DNA from: Crambe crambe
Lineage: Eukaryota; Porifera; Demospongiae; Poecilosclerida; Crambeidae
Reading direction: 5' to 3'
DNA length: 64,000 bases
Assembly: GCA_963924555.1 (NCBI GenBank)
Contig: OZ004593.1
Span: forward strand, 1,550,001 to 1,614,000
Positions 54,345 through 64,000 of this stretch are shown one piece after another. The position numbers and the translations under genes are program-made. Every line of letters starts with the position of its first letter. The first letter of the stretch is position 1. The notes beneath the pieces are model-generated. The model did not search any database. It was not told the DNA's origin and saw only the letters and a program-made list of their open reading frames with translations.

Positions 54345-55330
54345 AGAGAGTGCGGTAGCACTCTCTATGTAGGGATGACTCGGACGGCCGCGCACGCCAC
54401 CTATGGACTGATACAAAAGTGAAATTCTAGTTCCCCCACTTAGACCTACTGTGAATGATTATCCAGCCTACTAGAGCCTACTACAATATGCAGACCAAGT
54501 TTCAGGACCAGGGAGCTTACTGTTTCAGAAATACGGCAAGCAGGTAAATCGCTGGATTCTTCTTCTTCTCTATTATCGTTATTATTCTTCTTAGACAACC
54601 ATATCTCTCGAACCACTCAAGCTACAGCTATGATTTCTGGATAAATCCACTTCAACTACGATCTTTTCTACTCGTTGATCCTCAAAAGAGTCAATAAAAA
54701 GTACGGAGCACAGCACTCGACTAATTCAATTAGTGGAAGCCATCTTTTCTATATGCATGCGCATGTATTTGATATCCAATTATTCGAAATTATAATATTA
54801 CTCAGCTGTCTCTAGCTAGCTAGCTCTAGATAATGATGATAGACTACTGTATCAACTCGGGGATTTAGATTCACCAATCCATCTACCGGTAGACTCATCT
54901 TCGACCTCCAAGTATAGCTCATTCGTTGATAATGATTAGGCTGGTATGCTATTGGAGAACTATTCTTCTTTCATCTGTCCCTGCATACACAGAAGAATGA
55001 ACTCTATACACAGCTAAAACCATAAAAGAGAGGAAAAAAGACCAGGAACAAGGGGAAAAGCATTTCGTGAAATGAAAAAAGATGTAGGGATGACCACTGC
55101 TCAAAGAAGTAAGGAAACAAGAAGGATGGAAATGGGATCAATCTTTGTTCTGTATATCCAGCCAACAATCCCTACATATATGTCGAGTAGCTTCAGATTA
55201 TAGTGTAGTAATGTACGTATATGTAGGGATTGTTGGCTGGATATACAGAATAAAGATTGATCCCTTCTTATTTCCTTACTTTTTTGAGCAGTGGTCATCC
55301 CTACATCTTTTTTCATTTCTTTTTCCCTTA
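54345..55330. mobile_element. Hairpin-ended element carrying FB-b, nested copy
   Basis: Same structure as 48674-49758: hairpin AGAGAGTGC-ggta-GCACTCTCT at 54347-54368, atgtagggatgactcggacg, non-coding body, and terminal FB-b palindrome (55052-55330). It lies wholly within the 2.8-kb TIR transposon and therefore inserted later. Confidence 0.85.
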
Positions 55331-55682
55331 TAGTTGTTCACGTGAATGTTATGAAACGTCATACCACCACACATAATGTACATTCCTGAGTACCCAATTA
55401 TAGTGGATCCATAATTAAATAGCTGAATCACACTGAAAATCACACTTGAATTTCAAATAGAGCACACCATGCGCATGCTCAGTAGAAATAAAATTAGGGA
55501 TCCGAGGCCAGGCAGGGAAGTAATTAAGTTGATATGGCCTAAAGTTTTTCTTCCGCAAAAGCAAGCTGTGTTGCTTCGCATAACTAGTTAGCAAGTCGAG
55601 CTCTGTAATTGAAACCCCACGATTCTTAGAACGAAAGCTAGTATTGTAGTGGACCAGACTCTTCCGCGGCTCCGCGAAACAG

Positions 55683-56225
55683 CCCACCCACATTATTGTA
55701 GCTAGCAACCCCATGCTAACTAACTTAAACTCTTGCTACCTTTTTTGTAGATGTCTTCTTTTCCTTTAAAAAGTCTCTTCAACACGCCACAGTAGACAAC
55801 TAGTTGTTCAAACGATTGATTGTGGTCATGCATGATACATGTGACTCAAGGTCATGTGATCATGATGATGTCATAACAATAAGTGCTTTACACTGCTTTA
55901 TCATAATTATTCTTCAGGCATGCCTAGCTACAGCAATCAGAATGATTGTCAGCTTGCCACCTAGCAGTAAACAATGATAAAGTAGGAAGTTACATACTTC
56001 TCGAAAGAGCCTCACCATAACCATGAACATGTGTGGTCATCAAGTTGTGTTATGAAGCAAGGATCATCCTTACTCCATAATAAAACTACACAATCTTAAT
56101 TTAACAGCAAAAGGTGTTACATAATCACACAGTGCTGAGAAAAATATTTAGAATCTCATGAAACAATATTAACATCAAATAGCTAGTTAATTTGACACTA
56201 AAGCAATAGAGATGTGCAGGTTAGT
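55683..56225. repeat. Rest of NLR upstream duplication, copy C
   Basis: Resumes the match to copy A at the point where 52890 stopped (about 31985-32545). It shares ttttttgtagatgtcttctt, ggtcatgtgatcatgatgat, tagaatctcatga and aatttgacac-aaagcaata. Confidence 0.8.
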
Positions 56226-56535
56226 AACAGGGACATGAAGCTACTAGCTAGCTGTGACCATAGCTAGATCACATTTAGCTAGTAATAAGCCTATGGCTAT
56301 GGATCAAAACATGGATGTAGCTACAAACAGCCAAGTCTTTAGACATTACGTCAACTTACCAGCTTCAGGACATAATTATTATGAGTACAGGCTATAAGCG
56401 TAGGTCTCTATGATGAACTTGAACATAAACTATATAGCCCGATAATATCCATGTAGCTATAATAATACACACATTCACGCTGAGTTGCTATGATACATAC
56501 AATGTAGTTTATTTTATTCGCAAAGAAGGTGTATG

Positions 56536-56612
56536 GCACTCTCGTCAGCATCAGAGACTTTAACCTCTGACCCCAGGTTACGGGATGAGGACCCCAGAGT
56601 GCATGGTAACCC
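56536..56612. repeat. 80-bp hairpin repeat near an NLR 3' end, copy 3
   Basis: Close match to 19912-19992 and 35326-35399. It lies about 200 bp beyond the last LRR of NLR4. Confidence 0.9.
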
Positions 56613-56814
56613 AAAAATTAAAATTTGATGCAACATCGAAAGCTATAGTTGCATCTTGTTCCTTCTCCTTTTGTCTGTTACTTCACCTCAGTGAAAGCAA
56701 TATGTAGCAAACTTAGCTACTCTTGCATAAAAGAAACTTTAAAGGATATTGTACAGAGATTGTGTAAGTGCCTTCATCAACTCGTGTAATGTTGTTCCAA
56801 GGCAAGAGCCCCTG

Positions 56815-58882
56815 TATCACTTAACATCCAACTTTGTTTAATTTTAGTGTGTTGAGGTTATGACAGTATTTGATCGAATCACCAATAGCAGTCGCACCTT
56901 CTTCTTTGATTTCACTATGACTGATATCAAGACTCCGCAATTTACTGCAACACTTCATGAGACCATGTATGCTATCATTTCCAATGCTATTGTAGGAAAC
57001 ATCTAATACCTGCAAATTGCTGCAATGCATAAGAGCTTTAGCTAGCACATTAGTGTCATCTGCTGCATGTTATAGCATTGGCAAGGTCCCCCACTCCACC
57101 ATTATAGTTAGATGAAATATGCAATATATGCAGTGTGCTGCAATGCTTAACAGCTTGAGCAAGAGCATGTATGCCACCTTTTCTGAAGCGATTATGAGAT
57201 ATATTGAGTGTGTGCAGATATTTGCAGTGTTTTAAAGCATTGGGAAGAGCCACAGCATCATCAATATCATTGTAACTAACATCAAGTGAATGCAGTCTGC
57301 TATGCTGGTTTATAGCACTAGCAAGAGCTGTTGAACCATCATTTTTAATTTGATTATAGCTTGCATCAAGTTAATACAGCACTTAATAGCACCAGCAAGG
57401 GCTTTTATACCAATATATTTCAACTGATATCGAGGATATCCAAGTTACTGCAGCATGAGATTGCTTTGACAAGAGCCCGCGAACCATCTTCACCAAGACT
57501 GTTATGACTTTACTTAAATTGCAGCAGGGTTTAATGCCACCACTAAGAGCTTTAGCACCATCTTTACCTAGCTATATCAAGAGCGTGCAAGTTACTGCTG
57601 CAAATTTTCAACATAGAAACAATGGCTTTCATGCCACCCCCATCACCTATGTCATTTCCATGAACGTCAATTTCACTTAATGCTTTGGATTTTAGCAAGA
57701 GATTTTATACCTTCTGCAAGCTTGTCTTAGGCTGAGTATTTTTAAGTCAAAACATTTCTTTAGACATTGAGAAAGAGGTTTTATGCCATCATCAATATCA
57801 CTAGGGCCAATTTCAAGAGTATGCATTTTAGAGCATTTTTAAATGATATCAGCAACAGCATTGAATCCATTTATATCATTCCTGCGGATTTTTAGAGAAA
57901 GCAAATTTGAACGACCTTTCAGAACACTAGCAAGTGCTTTGGTACCATCATCTCCGATAAAACTGCCTGATAAATCCAGTGATGTTAAGTTTGTACAATA
58001 TTTCAAGGCATCAGGCATTTTTATTTAGGCAGCCTTAGCATTAGCCAGTGGCTAGTTGGCTCGCCTCGTGCCCATTTGGACACTAAAGTTATAAAGAAGA
58101 AAAAAATCAGAAAGTGCTCTGATGCCATCAAAACCAATCGAGTTGCTTGAATGATCAAGTAATGTTAAACTTGTGGAATTTATTCTCAAAGTATGATAAG
58201 CAAATTCTTTCACGCCAGCATCACCCATTGAATTATTGGATAGGTTTGGTGAACTTATCCTTGTACAGACCTTCAAAGCATCTGCAAGAGCCACGGCACC
58301 TTTACTTAGCACTCCCATATTTTTTTTTGAGTCTGGTTTGCTTTTCCTCTTTCAGCTGAGAGACATGGTATGCTGCAAGAAATTCTTGAAAAGTAAGGTG
58401 AAGAAATGTGTATAATTTTTGCATACCATATCTCAAAGCTACTTTATCAACAGTAATCAAACCAAGACTATCATGAATATCAAAAAAGCCCTGGACTTCA
58501 GCTTGTCTCATGACCTGTTTTGATGACCTAACCATTTTAAAGGCAAGTTTACAAATTTTCATGTACGAGTGCTTTTCGGAAGGTGGCAATGATTGTATTG
58601 ATTCTATATATATATATCTTTTTTGTCATTACGTAAAGTGCGTATAAAGAAAGATATGGTGAAATCTTTATATATACCAGTTTCTGTTTTAGGAAGGGTC
58701 TCACTTACCTGACAAAGAAAGCATACCATTGCAGTGTGGATAGGCAAATAGCACATATTGTGCACATTAGGGTGGTGATCAAGGTATTTTTGAAGCTCTA
58801 AACGTTTGCATTCAGATTTAAAACCATATACTCACATATCTGTTCTTTCAGAAACCCAAGGACTTCTATTTGTCTAGCTGTA
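56815..58882 (-). pseudogene. NLR4: decayed NLR relic
   Basis: The 5' end is lost inside NACHT. Homology begins near 58882 at the segment equivalent to LGFLKEQICEYIKEY and runs through the winged-helix-like region (YMKICKLAFKMVRSSKQVMR, YTFLHLTFQEFLAAYHVS). At about 58310 the coding jumps directly from KKYGSAK to LRRs (GVLSKGAVALADAL), so the linker and first LRRs are deleted. About 15 diverged LRRs follow, broken by several frameshifts and stops. Residual open pieces lie at 58589-58302, 58318-58052, 57253-57056 and 57048-56821. It belongs to the same clade as the other loci, but its LRRs are much more diverged. Non-functional as a receptor. Confidence 0.85.
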
Positions 58883-58946
58883 TGGGTCGGCTGTCCCGTT
58901 ATTTAATTTGCTGCCTGTCACCTCAATCACATCTGGTAATGTTGCT

Positions 58947-59018
58947 TCAGCTGCCCTGTTGTGCAACGGGTCAGCTGCTCTGTTGTGCAACGGGTCAGCT
59001 GCCCTGTTGTGCAACAGG
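58947..59018. repeat. 24-bp tandem repeat, three units
   Basis: Three consecutive copies of tcagctgccctgttgtgcaa-cggg at 58947, 58971 and 58995, with one or two changes, just beyond the break of NLR4. Confidence 0.93.
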
Positions 59019-59046
59019 TTGCTACCCTGTAGTCTCGCGAGACAAG

Positions 59047-59090
59047 ATATGGCTGCCATATTTTGTCCGGACAAAATATGGCAGCCATAT
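59047..59090. repeat. Perfect 44-bp palindrome
   Basis: Two 22-base arms without spacer, centred between 59068 and 59069 (tttgtcc|ggacaaa; outer ends atatggctgcc and ggcagccatat). Diverged relatives of the arm recur at 59090-59150 and 59995-60060. Confidence 0.95.
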
Positions 59091-60593
59091 TTTGTCCTCG
59101 TGGACCAAATCTGGTTGCAATATTTGGTCCCCTCTTGCCATATTTTGTCCCCCCCCCCTTATTTTTTGTCCAGACCTATTTCCATGGGACACTGCTTTCA
59201 TCCGGAGAGTTATAAGCAGTTATAATTATTATTTTGCTCAGACAAAATAATGACAGCTATAGCTAGCTACATTCTGTCCAGGAGACTCTAGCTAGCATAT
59301 ATATTTTTTCTGGACATTACAAATTTTTTGTCCAAGGGACTTAATAAAATTATCATCTGGACAAAAATAGTTATAATATACATAACTATATATCTGTAGT
59401 TAAGATATCGCATAAAATTCATCCCATCAAAGATCATAGAAAGCTAGCTATAGTTAGTCACTCCACTGGAACTGAGACAGAGGAACCATGAATTATTATT
59501 ACATAGATGTAGATAAGGGGTGGCTTTGGGGGCTAAAGCCCCCCCCCCAACATTTTAACAATAATATTGAAAAATTTATCAATTAGCATTTACCACAGTA
59601 GCTAACTGTTATGATAAATGAATTCATTAACATTCTACACATCAGTGAAGCTAAATGAATGAATTGCTACACTATTTTTCGGCCTCCTCACTCTGTGGGA
59701 GAAGACACATCCACCTCCTGCAGCTGCTTATGCAGCCATATCAGCATAGCTACATACTGACTATAACCCTTAGCCCCCTCACCCCATCCACTACACCCCT
59801 GGATTGGTAGGAAGACTTCATTTAAAAATCTGCTGATATAGCTATTAGCTAGCTATCTTATGCTTTTTATTATTTTTTGTATGACCCTACCAACTTATTT
59901 TTGATTTCTCAATATGTTATACAAAGAGTTTGGTGCTACAGAACTAAAGCAAAGTATATAGCGATGCTGATATAGCTATATACGTACTTTATACAGACAA
60001 AATATGGCTGCTGTATTTTGTCTGCAGTGGACAATATGATTGCCATATTTTGCTCCACTCCAGACATATAATGTAGCTAGCTAGCACAGATGAGTTGGTA
60101 TGGAGGGGTTTAACTTATTCACTTGTTGGTTGAACAAACTGCTAACTGTGCTACCTAGAAGACTGCAGTGATCAATATCTTGTAGCTATAAGCTAATGCA
60201 TGCAGAGAGGTCAATCAGGGAAAAGATATAGCTAGCATAGTTTATGAAAAGAGGAAGAGGACAATTTATGGCAGCGTCGGACGAAAAATTGCAAATTTTT
60301 CGTCCGCCCAAGTTGTACAAGTTATCCTGTTAATCAATGGTCAGTAGACTATTAGCTACTATTTAGTCAGCTATCCTGCTGGGTGACAGAAAGGATTAGC
60401 TATAGGCCTGTATGATTGAAAAATATTTAATTTACCTCAGGCATCAATATGTCCATGGCATAATTGAATCTACACTCTGTAACTTCTTCAGCCATCTTGT
60501 GAACTTCTTTATCACCTACAGAAGAATACTTATAAGGTCAATTATGAGGGTGGGGGAATTCCATCATCTAGGCCGACTGCAACTTTGCCTTAC
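59091..60593. other. Non-coding DNA
   Basis: No gene seen. Scattered degenerate copies of acaaaatatggc sequence suggest remains of a repeat family. Confidence 0.55.
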
Positions 60594-60787
60594 TTTTTTA
60601 CTCTCACCACTAAGATGTCTCTGAGACCAGCCTTTTTTACTCTCACCACTAAGATGTCTCTGAGACCAGCCTTTTTTACTCTCACCACTAAGATGTCTCT
60701 GAGACCAGCCTTTTTTACTCTCACCACCAAGATGTCTCTGAGACCAGCCTTTTTTACTCTCACCACTAAGATGTCTCTGAGACCAGC
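60594..60787. repeat. 39-bp tandem repeat, five units
   Basis: The unit ctctcaccactaagatgtct-ctgagaccagcctttttta has starts at 60601, 60640, 60679, 60718 and 60757. The length is divisible by three, so both strands stay open, but there is no coding context. Confidence 0.95.
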
Positions 60788-61295
60788 TTCAGGCAAATCC
60801 AACAATTGAAGTTTGTTAATCTTCACTCTATAACTGAAGTTTCTATCTTTTCACCTCCATGGACCCTTCATATAATTTACTAGGATTCCTTTCATAATAT
60901 TTCTTAATAATTATTTCTTACTATAACCAAAGCACTTCTTTTTTCTTTTTGCGTTTTCAGGGTGCATGCAGGCCCTCCATAATGATGCAGCTGCAGGAAT
61001 GATACACAACGTGTATAGGCGCGCGAGTTGAGCCGGGCAAGTAGGAGTGGTCCGGTTACGTAACGGGCCATCCCGTTACGTAACGGGGCAGAAGTTCAGC
61101 ATCCGTGCAGAACATATGCATGGTATAATAAGGGAGTCAGATGCATGCATGCATGCTATGAGTTAGAGCAAAATTTGCCGATGGGGTAGCTACGGTTAAG
61201 TTCATAGTGATTTTTGACGCTTATTCACACACATTGACATTTAAACTAAATCATTAAAAAAATAATAAATTATCATCATAAGGATATAATCACAG
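60788..61295. other. Non-coding DNA
   Basis: No gene seen. A GC-rich stretch near 61050-61085 holds two copies of the palindromic cgttacgtaacgg. Confidence 0.5.
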
Positions 61296-61906
61296 TCATG
61301 ATTGCAATTTAGATCCATCAATCAATAAACAGCGTGCAATGCGTGAATCTTTCTTATTAGCTTCAATCTTATAAGAGACTGTGGGGCTATATATAGAACC
61401 CTCAGCACCAATTTCATACTGATCAGTACCATAGAGCCTCTTCAGAGTCACAAGAACATGACCACGTGTACTCTCTGAAGGCGTATTGATTTTGATCGCA
61501 AGAACAACTTCAAGTTCATCATCCTGTACCAAAAACGATGGTATAAATCATAGAAGGCACATCAGAGCATTGCTTAGCTGTTACAACTGCAGAATTTATG
61601 TTTTCTTCTATCGAAATAACTCACAACCGGTTTAGCAACAATTCCTGTCACTGACGCAGGGGAGAGAGTGATTGAAGGCCTTTGGACAACTTTACCCAAG
61701 ATTTGTGTTGTAGTGACTTCGAATTCCAGATTGGTGTGATTATAAATCAAGCAAACTATGGATATAGGGGAACGCTCTGGGTCATAATACTGAAAGCAGC
61801 TACATAGAGCTATGTGGTAGCACTCACCTGGTTCTTTTGGGTGAACTGCCATCATAGATCTAGTGTTAACTATTGCTGTTCTTTGCATTCTACTGTGTAT
61901 GTGCAT
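61296..61906 (-). CDS. Possible small two-exon gene of unknown function
   Basis: Two adjacent minus-strand open segments look protein-like: 61906-61574 (MHIHSRMQRTAIVNT start, YNHTNLEFEVTTTQILGKVV, then KPVVSYFDRRKHKF) and 61532-61296 (DDELEVVLAIKINTPSES ... YGTDQYEIGAEGSIY, ending DGSKLQS). A good acceptor (ttggtacag) precedes the second. I could not find a donor in the first that joins them in a compatible phase, so either the boundary is elsewhere or one segment is chance. The beta-rich pattern gives no family I recognise. No signal peptide. Confidence 0.25.
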
Positions 61907-63380
61907 GTTGTTGTTTTTTTATTTATACTTATTTTCAAGGTATCAGTCTAGACAGCTATCTGGCCACCAGATCACAATTAGGAAGTGACATCAGTACAAG
62001 TTTTTTTTATTAGTGGAAGTGGAAGTTCCACAATGCAATTTGTAGCTCTGTACATGCAGACATCTATTTCCACTGTGTTCCTGCAATTGGAAGCTATACT
62101 AATGCTGCTGGCAAATTAGATGATATAATAGGTTATACTTGTGGGAAGCTGAGTGAAGCTAGAGGTTAACTTCCCACAGACTTTATGGGTGGACCAGTAG
62201 GCAGAGAAATTGGATGACACAGCAGATTCAGCTGACTGTTTTAGCAAGAAGAAAAAATTAATGATCAGCAATAACATGCACACTTTCTAAAGCTGAAATT
62301 CTCACACCACTGGCATGGTGTTAAACTAGCACATCTCAGTATGAGATCCTGGATTTGTAAAGTAAAATGCAAGGGGGGGGGGGGTGTGGGCAGGAAGTGT
62401 TTGGAAGCTCTCAGCATGGCCATTTTATAATGATTAGAATATCCCATTTAAACTGTACATGTTCAGCATCGGTACCCCCCTACCCCCTCCCCCCTCCCCC
62501 CCAGCTGCATGGAAATTTGATTCAATGCAACTTGAAGCCTCAAGGGTATTTACTATTGTGCAAAACAGCACGTGCATGCACAGCAATGACTAAGTGCAGT
62601 ACTGTAGACCCTAGCCGATTAGCCTGGGACCAGAGGCTGAGTCCAGGCCATTTGTTCAAAATTTCGGATTAGTGAAATCCAATGGCTGTACATGCAGGTA
62701 TAAACAATTCCAGTAGCTGTCTCTCAGCGGTGTGCCTTCAACCTGGAATCTCCAGTCTCTCAAACAAAAGGGCTCTCTACTACAGCTAGTCTGAGCTAAC
62801 GGAATTGCAGCAGGAATAAAATCAATAACCTTTAATTGAATTCCAATGCATAGAATGAAAAATAGTAGAGTTCACATTTGAGGTTTCAGATGAACGGGTC
62901 CGGATTAGTGAGTGTCTACTGTATTGTGTGGTGGTATAATTATGATGTATATCACATTATAATTATGTACCCAAAAGCATGTGGACCAAGGAGCCCTGAC
63001 TCCACTAGCTACTTCTTTTGTGCTTTAGCATCCCTTGCATTGGCCCCACTATTTTTCTCTGCTTAGTCTTTTGGAGAGCTGCTTTAGCAATACAGCAATG
63101 CTCAGCCTCACTACCTAAAATTTGCTTCCTACAGCCATGGGGTTCCCTATGGCCCTGCATTGTGCGTGCAGCTAGCAGTATAGATCTATTTAGCTGCATC
63201 TGCAACGGCTTCCCTATGGCCCTGCATTGTACAAGCACCAGTGCAGCTCTACTCAGCCATATCTGCAACAATCCCAAGATTTATGTCAGTAATAATTCCT
63301 AGCCAGCATTATAATGTGGTTGTTATTTCCATGGAGTGAAGGTTTATGGCCAGGCCATGGAAGTTTGAGGTCAGCTGCAG
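61907..63380. other. Non-coding DNA
   Basis: No supported gene. It contains G and C homopolymer runs (62370-62386, 62476-62502) and a local duplication of atggccctgcattgt (63150 and 63217). Confidence 0.5.
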
Positions 63381-63870
63381 ATGTCTCTTTCCATAATTGC
63401 ATATGGAAGCTACACTTGTTGAGGTGTCATACAATCTGATAGTTAGTGGTTACTTTTGTGCCTAAGGTACCAATGAGGGTTTGTTGAGGGTTTAGTGGAA
63501 GTAATCAGTGTAATGAAGATGTCTCTTTCCATGGAAGCTATACACTTGCTAATAGACATCTGGTGTCATGCAATCGATCTGGTAGTTAGTGGTTACTTTT
63601 GTGCCTTGAGGGTTTGTTGAGGGCTTAGTGGAAGTAATTAGTGTAATGAAGATGTAGCTACCTCTTTCATACAGACATCTGGTGTCATGCAATCTGTGCC
63701 TATGGTACCAATGAGATTTTGTTTGTTGAGGGTTTAGTGGAAGTAATCAGTGTCATAAAGACGTCTCTTTCCATAATTTCATGGAAGCTATACACTTGTT
63801 GACAGACATCTGGTGTCATGTAATCTGGTAACTAGTTAGTGCCTGCAATACCAATGAGGGTTCATGGCTG
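63381..63870. repeat. Imperfect tandem repeat, about four units of 120-150 bp
   Basis: The unit includes gatgtctctttcca, gaagctatacacttg, acatctggtgtcatg, ggtagttagtggttac and gagggtttgttgagggttta. Units differ by indels. No function evident. Confidence 0.8.
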
Positions 63871-64000
63871 CCTTTGCAGATAAGCAAGAAGCTTCATGGC
63901 ATAGCCACAATTTCTCATGACTTGTGTGCATGCAGCTGATAATGCATATTGGATAGTCCACCACAAACTTCCTGACTGTTGCAGACTGCTGGGTCTACCA
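63871..64000. other. Non-coding DNA at window end
   Basis: Nothing recognised. Confidence 0.5.

Larger units (their letters stand above)
52893..55682. mobile_element. 2.8-kb DNA transposon with imperfect terminal inverted repeats
   Basis: The ends are inverted copies of about 90 bp: gtctcgcggagcctg ... gtctggtccactgtaatacta, ctagctttt and agaatcgtggggtt at the left, against aaccccacgattctta, agctagtattgtagtggacc and ggctccgcgaaac at the right. The surrounding sequence is copy C of the NLR flank, and the uninterrupted site is visible in copy A near 31975. The repeated cccaccca on both sides may be an 8-bp target-site duplication, which would suit a hAT-like element, but this run is repetitive so I hold it loosely. 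Inside are a basic coding relic (53285-53482) and a nested hairpin-ended element (54345-55330). Confidence 0.82.

Noticed and set aside
58870-59250. 126-codon plus-strand frame (CCATGQLLCCATGQL pattern)
   Set aside because: It is a translation of a 24-bp tandem repeat and a palindrome.
60585-60826. Open frames of 74-78 codons on both strands
   Set aside because: They are translations of a 39-bp tandem repeat whose length is a multiple of three; no coding context.
1-64000. tRNA or rRNA genes
   Set aside because: No sequence with convincing tRNA A/B boxes plus cloverleaf or with rRNA core motifs was noticed; I could not run a dedicated scan.

Overview
This window looks like nuclear DNA of a demosponge, most likely Amphimedon or a close relative; that is an inference from content, not a database match. 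The DNA is AT-rich. It holds an intron-rich cytoplasmic dynein heavy chain gene with short introns, a head-to-tail cluster of NACHT-LRR (NLR) immune-receptor genes with an N-terminal DEATH domain, and a tandem set of intronless multipass membrane genes. Nothing looks bacterial or viral.

Layout. (1) 0.7-11.5 kb, + strand: four tandem, intronless paralogues (602-613 aa), each with a signal peptide, a Cys-rich glycosylated ectodomain and about nine membrane segments. (2) 11.9-13.1 kb: a 1.27 kb terminal-inverted-repeat (TIR) DNA element. (3) 13.2-19.7 kb, + strand: 18 exons encoding the last 765 residues of cytoplasmic dynein 1 heavy chain. Its N-terminal four-fifths are not in the window. (4) 20.4-58.9 kb, - strand: four NLR loci in head-to-tail order. 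NLR1 (20.4-29.7 kb) has one open exon encoding CARD-like, DEATH, Ig-like, NACHT and at least 58 near-identical 28-residue LRRs. NLR2 (35.8-38.1 kb) is a 5'-truncated relic with a 165-bp copia reverse-transcriptase fragment inserted in frame. NLR3 (38.2-43.3 kb) has the same domain order with 13 array LRRs, and an 8-bp deletion separates its NACHT half from its LRR half. NLR4 (56.8-58.9 kb) is a decayed relic. (5) 30-35 kb and 43.4-56.2 kb: duplicated NLR upstream flanks. The second block has been split by a colony of palindromic foldback elements and TIR transposons. (6) 59-64 kb: mostly non-coding, with tandem repeats, a perfect 44-bp palindrome and one weak candidate small gene.

The NLR block reads as a birth-and-death immune gene cluster. 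Tandem duplication of a whole unit (3' hairpin repeat, NLR, 5' flank) was followed by LRR-array expansion in one copy, small frameshifting deletions, retroelement capture and foldback invasion in the others. The dynein and membrane-protein genes are unrelated neighbours. The most unusual points are the CARD-like/DEATH/Ig-like/NACHT/LRR architecture, the 58-unit LRR array with nested higher-order repeats, the copia exon graft, and the dynein gene whose 5' part is displaced by four other genes and a transposon.
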